A stretch of DNA of 64,000 nucleotides from contig NC_089191.1 of assembly GCF_947507565.1 (NCBI RefSeq), forward strand, positions 1,674,001-1,738,000, read 5' to 3'. The notes beneath the pieces were generated by a model. That model was not told the DNA's origin and made no database searches. It saw nothing but the letters and a program-made list of their open reading frames with translations. A program made the translations under genes and the position numbers. The stretch is from Oscarella lobularis (Eukaryota; Porifera; Homoscleromorpha; Homosclerophorida; Oscarellidae). Positions 55,291 through 64,000 of this stretch are shown piece after piece. Positions within the stretch are counted from its first letter, which is position 1. Each line of letters begins with the position of its first letter.

Positions 55291-57111
55291 CACCCGTACA
55301 GAAATCTTCACGAGATACTCGCGAGAATCATTTGATATCTCGTGAGAGTTTCTCACTGGTTAAATGGGACGTACTGAGGAAATTTGCTCATGATTGAATT
55401 TTCTCTCATGAGTCACGAGTTATCTATCACTCACGAGCCAAATTCCGTTGCTCACTTTCGCACGAGCCCAAATATTTTATTGATTACATCAAAATGTACA
55501 GCAGAAAACGAGGTCGAAGCTTTAAAACTATAACTGGGTAGAGTTCGTTCAATAGATGAACATTTCATTTCCTGCGGTGTTCATTTCCTGACTCTGCACT
55601 TCATTTCTTCTTGGCCACCCGTTTTTTTCTTGATGTTGCGTCAAGAAACCCTCTGTTTAGTGCGCGAATCTTGACCTGATCTTTCCAATGTTTTCCAGGG
55701 AATGTTTCTTTCTAACGACTTCTAGATATAGGATGAGCCTGGAAGATGAGCATTCTATATAGTGTGTGAGGGGTGTCGCCCAGAGGGCGTACTCTTACCA
55801 TCTGTTTGGCGACACTGCGACGCCTGCTGAAAAGAAGACCCCAAACCTTAGCCCAGCATGCGGATTTTGCAAGCGAGCCTCGTTTGAAAATCCTTGTGTA
55901 TAACAGTCGCCTGTGGGGAAAAGTCAAATTTAAAAAGAACGTTCCAATTCATGGTTTTAGCGGTAGTGAGTGGTGGGCGTTTTTGGTAAACCGTTTTGTA
56001 GTGTACATATGTTAGTTAATATTAAGGAGCTCACTTATGTCATACCCTTAGGCACACCCCTAAGCGTACCCTATATATGTCATGCACATATCTATAGTCA
56101 AATAGACTAGCGTTCTCACCTGTACTGAGCTCCGACACCAACACGTTTAGCAAGGCACGATCCCGCGCACAGCGTAAGATCTTAGCGTAGAAATGCACTG
56201 AAGAACGTATTGTTGCATGCGCATGAGAAAACGTACATTTTGAATGCTTTTTCCTCCACTTCGATACTTTGGCGTCGTGAGCATCATTGTCTTTTTCCCC
56301 GCGAAATTTCCACCGATCACGTAATCGTCGTCTCTGCGACTAACATGTATGCAAGAAGGCACACGAGGAAAGGAGCGACCGATCTGGTCAAGGGCCTAAC
56401 GTGAGGTGCCCGCGCTAATGCGTTTCTATTTGACACATGGTCGGACTAACGTGTCTGTCCTCCCCATCCTGTTTACAGAACCCCTAGCTTGCGGCATAGT
56501 TCACGTAGCGGTCCTGCAATTATATTTTGTACAGATCGCTTCGACTCTTATATGTTAGCTAGGTCAATTCGGACAACTCAATCACGCTCATCGCGTACCG
56601 GTACGTGGGTTCGTGCGTGTATTGACCCGTTTAGTTCCGAAAGGCGTTCGCGTAATTGACCCGTCTAATCCTATAGCGAATCAAGGCAACACGCAAAGTG
56701 GCTTCCCACCCCTCGATCGAGGCCATTTGGCGGATCGTCGATATGCGCGAGCTATATATCGTAATCAAACGTAAATCAGAAACGTTATGTCACTTCACGT
56801 AAAAGTCGACGTCGATCAAAAAAGTTCACGTGAAGGTCGACGTCGATCGGAAAAGTTCACGCGAAAGTCGACGTTGATCGTAACGACATGAAAAGTTCGC
56901 TTAAACTTCAACCTCTTCTCGTGAGTGACTCACGAGGCACCCAATTGACCCGTGGTTCGAGTGAAAGTCAACCTCCTCTCGTGTGTCACTCACGAGGCAC
57001 GAAATTGACCCGCGAGTTCGCAAATGACTCGCGAGTATCGGGCTATTTTCGAGAGAAAACGGACAATCTCACGAGATTTAGCGAATTCGCATGAAGATTT
57101 CTGTACGGGTG
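55291..57111. mobile_element. 1.8-kb non-autonomous TIR element inserted in CRD-B
   Basis: Begins CACCCGTACAGAAATCTTCA and ends with its reverse complement; the CRD coding sequence resumes on either side (GGACATG split into GGACA and CATG flanks). Subterminal regions are rich in CTCGTGAG / CTCGCGAG words. No transposase frame was recognised inside. No obvious target-site duplication longer than two bases. Confidence 0.8.
56796..57010. repeat. Subterminal tandem repeats of the 1.8-kb element
   Basis: Three 31-bp units (starts 56796, 56827, 56858; core GTCGACGTCGATC) are followed by two units of about 60 bp containing CTCACGAGGCAC and ATTGACCCG. Confidence 0.8.
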
Positions 57112-57695
57112 TCCAGACTTGTGCAGTTTATCAGGGAGACCGTCTCCTTTACTCTTACTGGTTCAAAAACCATTTTCTTAAATAGGGCAAGCTGCATTTC
57201 ATATACGCCTTTTTTATTTTCAAATTCCTTTGGAAAGAGGAAGAGAATGAGTTTCATGAGGTTCTGGAGATGAGGAGATGCTTTACTGACAGAGTTTCAC
57301 ATCTAACTGGCAGCTACAATATACCTTGGATATCGATTCGACCGGGACAGCGAGTTGTCTTTTCACAAGTCCGTTTCCTAAGCACACTTCATTCGCGCCA
57401 GCAAAGCAAAGTACGAAGTATAGGTATTATTCGCACTCGGGCGAAGTATTGTAGTTGTTTTGAAATTCAATGTAAAGTGTTTTCTTTTGAGCTATGTTCA
57501 ATGCCTCTCGCTGTGGAATTATGGTGTCATTGCTCAATCACGGTGTAGCATAATTCAAGTGGAAGTCGACCGCACTTGTCTAAGGGACCCAGATCATAGA
57601 CTGCGCTAGAGAAAGGTTTATACTTGCTAGCAGAAGCGGCAGCAACACCAAATACAAACACGGTGCAAACAGCTGTCTTAATTCTTCAGTTCCAT
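57112..57695 (-). pseudogene. CRD-B, 5' fragment
   Basis: Aligned with the 5' part of the CRD gene: start ATG 57693-57695, but a TAA occurs after five codons. Further matches include GATCTGGGTCCC, TTAGACAAGTGCG, TTAGGAAACGG and GAAATGCAGCTTGCCCTATT. Several indels show that the copy is dead. Confidence 0.8.
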
Positions 57696-57887
57696 GAAGT
57701 CTTGACAATATTGCCGAGAAGCATGTTTGTTTCTACTTATAGCCAGAAGCTGCGCACCAAAAATTCCTATTATCGTTCTCTGATGTTCACGGAGAAGATC
57801 GTTGTTGAAGTGCAAAGAAGAAGGGAAACTGTAACACCTTTTACTTTCTATTATTTCCTTCTCTTTTAATTTAGGCGTTTTGTAGAG

Positions 57888-57895
57888 TATATAAA
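57888..57895 (+). promoter_or_regulatory. TATA box of Kelch-B
   Basis: TATATAAA about 40 bases upstream of ATG 57930, conserved in position and flanking bases (GAGTATATAAACGC) with Kelch-A. Confidence 0.65.
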
Positions 57896-57929
57896 CGCAT
57901 AGATTCAGAGAAGCATTCATTATTTTTCA

Positions 57930-60057
57930 ATGATGTTTGACTTCTGCAAATGTTTACCTGTTTGCCTCATCGTAGCTCTCTTAGGAAGAGTGAGATCAGA
58001 AAACGGCACCATTTTCAACAGTTGGCAGACAATCGAGTTCACAGAGGAAGCCTCGCCTGCGCTTAGCTATCCTGTATTATCCTTGCTGAACGTATCTGTG
58101 CAACGATTTTTCGCTCGTGGAGAGCGCCATCGCGAGCTACTAGTCGTTAGAAGAGGCCTCACGGAGTCGAGTCGAAACACGTTCTTTTTTGATCCGGTGG
58201 CTCAGTCGTGGCTGACCTTGAAAGTGGAAAGTGAGACGCCGGCGGTGATCCCGTACCAGAGTGAGACTGCCTTTCCAAGTCTGCCCGGAAGTCCAATTGT
58301 TTTTATTGGCGGAGTGAGAAGCGACGTACAACACAACGTGGCGACTGGAAACAAGCAGGTCCTCCGGTTTCCTTGTTTATCGATGGAAACAAGGCGCTCC
58401 TAGTCCTTACTGCAATCGACGTGGGCACGCAGCTGTGGCAATAGATACCAAATTAGTAGTATATGGTGGAATGGAAGAAAACTGCGGAGACGTTGATTTT
58501 GACAGAATAACAGCAATGATTTCGTACGACGTCAAAGATGACGAATGGTCTAGAGTGTCACAGGTAAATGACGGTCCCTCCATCAGATGGTACCATAGCC
58601 ACGCAAGCGTTGCTAGTAGGTACTTATCAGTGGCGGATCCAGGATTGGAGCAAGGGGGGGTCCATGGGAGAGAGTTGGCGCGCGCAAAAAATTTTTTGCT
58701 GACCACGCCCACATTGGTGCATTTTTGGTACATCTAAACAGCTACACAGATTCATTATTCAACTTAAATGGTCTTCTAAACTAAACAATGTTACATTTTT
58801 CTCGCGCAAATCTGCAAAAATTTCGTCAGTTGAACTTTTTGCAAATTTCACGAGATGTTTTCATTAGAGCGTTGCCCTACAACCGGTCAGCAAACACGAT
58901 ACCGTGTTTAATTAGCTTTAACTGGCTAAATCTCCTCTCCCTACCCTTAACCCTAATCTTAACTGTCTTCCCACACACAGAAGCACTGCGTTTACTTCAA
59001 TTTCAATTTTAAAAATTTTTGTTTTGCTCAAAGGGGGGGTCCATGGACCCCATGGACCCCCCCCCCTGGATCCGCCACTGCTTATTAGTTGCTGGAGGTC
59101 GGCTAGGGGAAATCGATCATCCAAGCAAAGGCTTTATATCTTCGACTTCAAGGTGAAGCTTTGGCGCGACTTACCACCAACTTCGTTTGGCGACAAGGTA
59201 GTAATTCTCGCTAGCAGTTTGGGAGTTCTTAGAAAAGAAGAAATTTACGACTGGGTTTTGGTGACAATGCCGAATCCGATGCTGACAATTACGTCTATAA
59301 CAAATAGGCGAGCTGCATTTCCTTCCCTTATCGTGTACCGATTTGCCATGGAAAACATCGCGAACGGTGTGTGGTTACAATTAGATACATCAACAATGAT
59401 ATCGCCAGGCTTTCCTTTACGAGAGAGAGCTTTTCCAGTCGTCAAGGTTAACCGCGCTAAAATTGCTGTTAACTACGGTCGAACGTATTTTTCACAAAGT
59501 ACAGGAAACGACAAATGATTTTTTGCGTCGGGCGGTATATAACTACAATTGGGGGATGGTTCCAAGCAAATCTGAGCCCGGTCCCCTTACCGGTTTTACG
59601 TACACACTTACGAGGGAAAAACATATGTACGTTTGCGGCGGATTTTCCCATTCTTTCAGCCCTGGGCAAGGTGGAACGATGTATGAAGCGGCATGGCGCC
59701 TGTCAGTTGATTTTTCCGCCAAACCAGTCCTTTATCAGTGGGAACGCTATCTTCCAGCGAACTTCGGAATGTCTAGAGTTATAGATGAGGATATCAGCGT
59801 TATGGTTGATTCAGTAGAAACAAACGCACCGCTAAATGTGAGAGGACACAGCTCAGTTCCGGTTGAACACCCTCAAACGTCAAAGTCAAGCTGTCTTCTT
59901 TTATTTGGAGGAGTATATCGCTATATAACAGATGACAAGCTGGTATTAGTTTGCCCAGAGTCGTTTCTCTTTAGAACTTTTAGGGCACCAAAGACCGGTC
60001 ACAGGTGGGTTCGTTGGCCAAGTGACTGTGGGAAAAAGTCGATTTCGTTAGAATAGC
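57930..60057 (+). pseudogene. Kelch-B: secreted Kelch-type protein, inactivated by indel and MITE
   Basis: ATG 57930 is followed by a signal peptide (CLIVALLGRVRS). Blades match Kelch-A: GSPIVFIGGV, AVAIDTKLVVYGGMEE, RMYVCGGFS-like YVCGGFSHS, CLLLFGGVY. It lacks the stops of Kelch-A, but has a four-base gain near 58325 that shifts frame to a stop at 58401-58403, and a 453-bp MITE at 58628-59080 inside an exon. The 3' end is truncated after WVRWPSD, so the last Kelch units of Kelch-A are missing. The conserved short intron lies at about 59447-59505 (GTTAAC..GTACAG). Confidence 0.75.
58628..59080. mobile_element. 453-bp hAT-like MITE
   Basis: Termini CAGTGGCGGATCCAGG and its complement CCTGGATCCGCCACTG are typical of hAT-family ends. 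It is flanked by a CTTAT direct repeat (58623-58627 and 59081-59085). Subterminal GGGGGGGTCCATGG stretches sit on both sides. The uninterrupted target is seen in Kelch-A and in the Kelch fragment at 60066. No coding capacity. Confidence 0.85.
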
Positions 60058-60065
60058 AAAATGAA

Positions 60066-60400
60066 TTTTGTATGACGTCAAAATAGACGAGTGGTCTGAG
60101 ATACCACAACTAAACGCGGGTCCCCTTATAAGATGGTTTGACAGCCTTTTAAGCGTTTCTGCTAGTTACTTACTGGCTGCCGGGGAAATGCTAGGACAAG
60201 ACGATTATCTAGGAATGACTTTGTTTTTACTTGAAAGCAAAACTTTGGCACGACTTACCTGAAATTCCCTTTGGCGCGCACGTTATTATACTTGCCAGCA
60301 GTTCCGGAATTTTTGGACATGAAGGAATATATGGCTGGAATTATGAGAACGCGCAAAATCCACAACGGCCTCTGCGACCAAAAGTACCGTGCCCCTAGTG
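60066..60400 (+). pseudogene. Third, partial Kelch copy
   Basis: YDVKIDEWSEIPQLNAGPLI, SASYLLAAGEMLG and, after a frame change, LPEIPFGAHVIILASSSGIF repeat an internal portion of Kelch-B, without the MITE. It is a tandem remnant directly after the truncated end of Kelch-B. Confidence 0.75.
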
Positions 60401-61512
60401 TGAATCCCCAAGGGCCTCACCTGGTTTTCTTTTTGTGGCTATAGAGACGTTCCTCAGTCATATGGCTGGAAGAGAGTTTGAGAACCACGAAGACGGAGAT
60501 GAGACGCTTAAGTACGTGCCTGAGAAGACCAAACAAGGCATAGGGTATGAAGACGTTTAGAATGGTAAAATATTTTATGTAGATGCAGGTGTTTCAACTC
60601 CTCCCTCCTCACTGTGCGTGCTAATGGAGAAATATTTTCTGGCGTCGAATGGCTTCTTCGTCAAGGTGCAAATGTCAACGCGTCGTTAAACGCAAATTAA
60701 GTATGAGTAGTTTATTTTCAGATGATTGCACTTATCTCTCTTTTATATAGAAAGGGCATATGTCATATTATTATGCCTGGAAAAGTTACGTTGACAGTAT
60801 GGAGAAATGCTCTACCTGGAGGAACAGGGTCATGCTTTGTCGCCTAATGACCTAATGACCTAGTAACATAGTTGGCGTTCTATTTTACGTTTCTCTCTTG
60901 CCAAGCGTAAGGTAAGGCTCGCAGAGGCCAGTTGATTATAGGGTTAAATGACGTCGCAAAGGTCTTTGTTTAGAGAAGATAGTCAAAGCGTCTCAGTCAT
61001 GTCTTTCCGCCACAGAGCCGAATTTATCAGCTTCTCTTTCGAGGCTCATTTCTCCTTTTTCGTAAGTCGAGATAATTTCTCCTGTGACCTATGAAGACGT
61101 AAGAGGCTGTACTTCATGTGGCTGCCTGGAAGTAATAATACAAGGGCCCTATTGATACTGAAAAGAAGCCTGGCCGACGTTCCGTTTTCATCTGCGATAA
61201 GCTTTGTTTTCTCGGGAGGTGAAAGGTGTGTGAATGCTCAAATAGCCGTTATCGACGAATCGATCAAATTATAGCCGTCGTAATAATTGAGGCGGTAGAA
61301 AGAGGTCAAGTTTCAAATAGATCTCACAATTAGGGCATGCATCAGCTAGCTTCAGGGTGACTGATATCAAGCAATTTCAAACTAACAAACTTAAAAATCG
61401 GAAAGGCGCAGCAGAAACGGACATAATCATTTATGAAATCAATTCCTTCACACCTCCCTGGCTTGAATGGCAATCACGCACCCGTCAGCTAGCCTTCTCG
61501 AAGCATCCAACG
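60401..61512. other. Remnants: ankyrin-like piece and dispersed repeat
   Basis: About 60590-60700 reads VRANGEIFSGVEWLLRQGAN, one ankyrin repeat, ending at a stop. About 60880-61085 is a copy of the dispersed repeat (AAGCGTAAGGTAAGGCTCG, GCGTCTCAGTC, GAATTTATCAG). No complete gene. Confidence 0.5.
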
Positions 61513-61968
61513 TCATCCTATTTCCCGAATCTGTCGCAATAGACGCCACGCAGCGTCCATGGCAGCAATAGCGGCTGTAAGAGTAAGTACCACTTCAATT
61601 AGCTTGTTTCCAAGGCATCGATACGGTCCAACTCCAAATGTGAGGTAGTTACCCGCGTTCAAAGCGTGCTCTCGTCGCTCGAGCCCGAATCGATTCGGAT
61701 CGAACTTGAGTGGCTCGACAAAGCCTTTGTCGAGTAGAGCGGGCAGAAAGAAGGGAAATACGACTGTGCCCTTTGGAAAAACCAACCCTCTGATCTTGAA
61801 TTCACGCTCCGCAATCACAGGTACTGATGTTGCAGGCGAATCCAGACGCAGAACCTCCTTAAGGTGGCACTTAATTTCTTTACGACGCGTTTCTGTCATG
61901 CTGTTGAAACTGCCTTTCCTAGGCTCTGGTGGCGTTTGGAAAAAGTGAGGCTCCCCAAGAGGTAACAC
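61513..61968 (-). pseudogene. Cytochrome P450 C-terminal remnant
   Basis: The minus frame contains KEVLRLDSP (the ExxR of helix K), FDPNRF (PERF-type motif), and FGVGPYRCLGNKLIEV, the haem-binding loop FxxGxxxCxG with its cysteine ligand, then a helical end and stop. P450s are haem monooxygenases of the endoplasmic reticulum. Only the last 125 or so residues of about 500 are present. The frame upstream of residue 25 runs into the dispersed repeat at 61915, which has replaced the 5' part, so this is either a last exon or a remnant. Confidence 0.8.
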
Positions 61969-62250
61969 GAGCAGTTTTCCTACGTAAGCTAAGGCTCGCA
62001 GACGCGAGTTTATTTTCCTCTTTGTCGTTACTATAAAGACCTACACCTAGACCGTGCAGTCGACGCGGCTCAGTGGATTCAGATTGCCCAAGAGGCGAAT
62101 TTATTCGTCGCGCTTTCGGAGCTCGTCTCTCCGCAGTCGTAAGTCTTATTCTCGTTTCCGTTGCATTTGGAAAAGCTAACAGTTTGGTCTTCTTACCGCC
62201 TAAAGTATGGAAGCGGTCGATGTTCACATCGACCGCTGCGAGCAAAAGCC
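61915..62250 (+). repeat. Dispersed interspersed repeat, copy 4
   Basis: Shares AAAAGTGAGGCTCCCC, AAGCTAAGGCTCGCAG, GCGGCTCAGTGG, CCCAAGAGGCGAATTTATTC and CGCAGTCGTAAGTC with the copies at 33600 and 60880, and ends near the CGACCGCTGCGAGC variant of the palindrome. Confidence 0.6.
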
Positions 62251-64000
62251 TCGTGGTTCTAGTGACCCTGAACCCTCGAAAAGGGCCTCACCTGTTATCG
62301 CAGGTGGTGTTCTGTTAAGCCATCAAGCGTGCATTGTAAATGGTACAGAAACATGCGTTTTCGTTTTACCTGTAATGTTCAGGTTAATTAATTTCGCCAG
62401 ATTATTTTTTTCGCGCAACCGTAGATTATCACGTGTAAACACAAGCTCGACTCGCTGCGAGCCAGGTGAAACGGTATGCAAAAGCGTACTGATGGCGTCG
62501 CAGGGTAATCTACCTCAGTTTCCCTAGCTTCCTGATCGCAGCTCGATCCTTCAGAAATTACGAGATGAAAACTGTTATATGGGCTCGGTTTTTCATACTT
62601 CCACGTGCAGCGCATGCTAGGTTGCATTTGGTACTTGTTAGACGGATCGACCTCTGGACCAGGAAGAATCCAGGGTGTCCCGGGGTTCACTGTTTTGCGC
62701 GAATTTGCTATCACAGCTCCTGTCACTGTGTCTTCACAATAGTAAGAAGCAGACCTGCGAATGCAAGAACGAGAACGAGGCCTTATCATGCCTAGGGTGC
62801 CCAGTAGGGTAGTAAGTATGCACATAGTTTAAGGTTATCCAGACAAGACTCCCGGGAGAAAGGACGCTAGGCAGATCGTTTCCAACAAGTAGCGAATGAT
62901 GTCTTCCATTTCTTCCTGACTGTAGCGATGCTAGCTCTTAATTAGATCTTTTTGGCAGAGTGTCTTTTTTCTTTAGTCTTTTTTCGGCCGATTTTCGGTT
63001 ACGTTTTGGTTTGGAAATGTCGCTGTGAAGCCATAATTCGTAAATAGTTCCCTGTGTTTTACTATTAGTATTGATTAATATTTATATTTTGAAGGACCTT
63101 GCAGCGACGATTCGACGACAGAGACGAAGGATTTCACGTTTTAAAGTAGAAAGAAATAGCCTCCTTATATGTTATTGACAATTTTCCTAAACTTTCATTC
63201 ACTGAGGCTCTTTCACGCAAGAGAAGGTCTTCGTCAAAATTTGTCAACCATCTTTCCGTTTCACTCCTCGGGATCGCGAGGTTAATTAAGCATCTGAATT
63301 CATTAATTAAGTCCGTTTGACAGGTGATTTCATGACGTCACGTTTCATACATACTTTTGGAGGGATTTCACGTGGATTCAAGTTTAAAAATGTAGGCTCC
63401 TCTCGAAGAAGAAGATCCAAAAGTTCAATAATCTAACCAGGGCAATAGTCACTTCATCAATTCATAGGAGTATTTGATTCTGAAATAGCCTATGCATCTA
63501 TAAAGAGTGCATTTTATTCCGTGTTTAATTCTTATACAGCCACTTGATCTTTAGAGAGACGTTTCAGTAGGAGTTTTGCTGTGGCTATGAAAACGAGAAT
63601 TAGAACACTTATTTTCGAGACGGGCAAGCGGATGGTTTATTCGCTGGGGTAGAGAGATAGAAGAGAGTTTTGTATAGGCAGGAAAACGGTCAGTTTACGA
63701 GTTGGAGATTTTTTTTGAAGTTCGCGCGGCGCCTGATCCGGGTTGGGTATAGAGTAGGACCTCGGCTTTCGGACATTCTGCGATTTCGGACGCTCGCACA
63801 GCAAATCTAGCGAACCGATTCTGGCTTCCTATGGCGCATTTGAAAGCCCAATCCCTGCCAGGAAGATGTGCCAGAGCGCGAATCAATAGACCAAACCCTA
63901 ATGATTTTATGAGAAGATTAGCGCGCGCAGGTCAAATCCTCCGCTTTCGGACAACAGTATCGCTTTCGGACACGTATGCGTAGCTCATTCAAATTTTAAT
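62251..64000. other. Right end of window, no gene supported
   Basis: A 145-codon minus frame at 62388-62825 has several cysteines but no recognised domain. The last 300 bases repeat a CTTTCGGACA word several times. Nothing else was seen. Confidence 0.4.

Larger units (their letters stand above)
54600..60057 (-). repeat. Inverted segmental duplication, copy B (CRD-B plus Kelch-B)
   Basis: Reverse-complement counterpart of 37238-40900, expanded by two transposon insertions (55291-57111 and 58628-59080). Both genes and their shared divergent promoter are recognisable. Confidence 0.8.

Noticed and set aside
62388-62825. 145-codon minus frame with several cysteines
   Set aside because: I could not place it in any family; cysteine spacing fits no known module and the flanks are repetitive.
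1-64000. tRNA, rRNA or CRISPR arrays
   Set aside because: I looked for tRNA B-box words, rRNA-like stretches and regularly spaced short repeats and found none that hold up; the regular array at 21922-24560 is coding.

Overview
This is nuclear DNA from an animal, not from a bacterium or organelle. Coding sequence is broken into many exons by introns of about 30-180 bases (most 40-70; one first intron is 645) with clean GT-AG or occasional GC-AG borders. The domain repertoire is metazoan: receptor tyrosine kinase with calcium-binding EGF repeats, cadherin-like ectodomain, frizzled-type cysteine-rich domains, ankyrin-Roc-COR-Death and NB-ARC proteins, BTB-BACK and Kelch. Compact introns, dense and heavily duplicated receptor genes, and receptor families hard to match to vertebrate orthologues suggest an early-branching animal, most likely a sponge. 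The sponge placement is inference, not proof.

Layout. 1-452 (-) is the 5' end of a BTB protein. 2840-8399 (+) is a complete 15-exon receptor tyrosine kinase (about 1302 aa). 10969-13735 (+) is a second single-pass receptor with cadherin-like repeats that stops just after the membrane; its 3' flank resembles the 3' flank of the kinase receptor. 16192-17856 (-) is an intronless 554-aa multi-pass membrane protein whose 5' end is also present as an inverted relic at 14080-14310. 18228-18497 (-) is a kinase C-lobe fragment. 19496-21494 (-) is a dynamin-like large GTPase with one suspicious in-frame stop. 21922-27481 (+) is an ankyrin-Roc-COR-Death gene (ROCO-A, decayed) whose 18 ankyrin exons form six repeats of a three-exon unit. 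27879-about 32385 (+) is an NB-ARC/TPR NLR-like gene; its 3' part is tandemly duplicated and abuts a receptor-kinase tail.

The right half is shaped by duplication and transposons. A divergent gene pair, a secreted Kelch-type protein (-) and a secreted double frizzled-CRD-like protein (+), lies at 37238-40368. An inverted copy of the pair lies at 54600-60057, where it is interrupted by a 1.8-kb TIR element and a 453-bp hAT-like MITE. Both Kelch copies carry disabling changes; the CRD gene at 39438-40368 looks intact. 41640-43049 (-) is an intact BTB-BACK gene. 43166-47802 is a 4.6-kb DNA transposon with 293-bp terminal inverted repeats. It encodes a retroviral-type (Ginger-like) integrase followed by an OTU cysteine protease and, apparently, a USP-type deubiquitinase. 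48888-53334 (+) is ROCO-B, with an intact Roc-COR-Death part. A cytochrome P450 C-terminal remnant lies at 61513-61968 (-).

Taken together, the window holds cell-surface receptors (kinase-bearing and kinase-less), secreted recognition-type proteins, and intracellular death-fold/STAND or GTPase switch proteins, with signs of repeated local duplication and decay. That birth-and-death pattern fits rapidly evolving signalling or immune-type families. The most unusual object is the transposon carrying two ubiquitin-peptidase-like domains next to its integrase.
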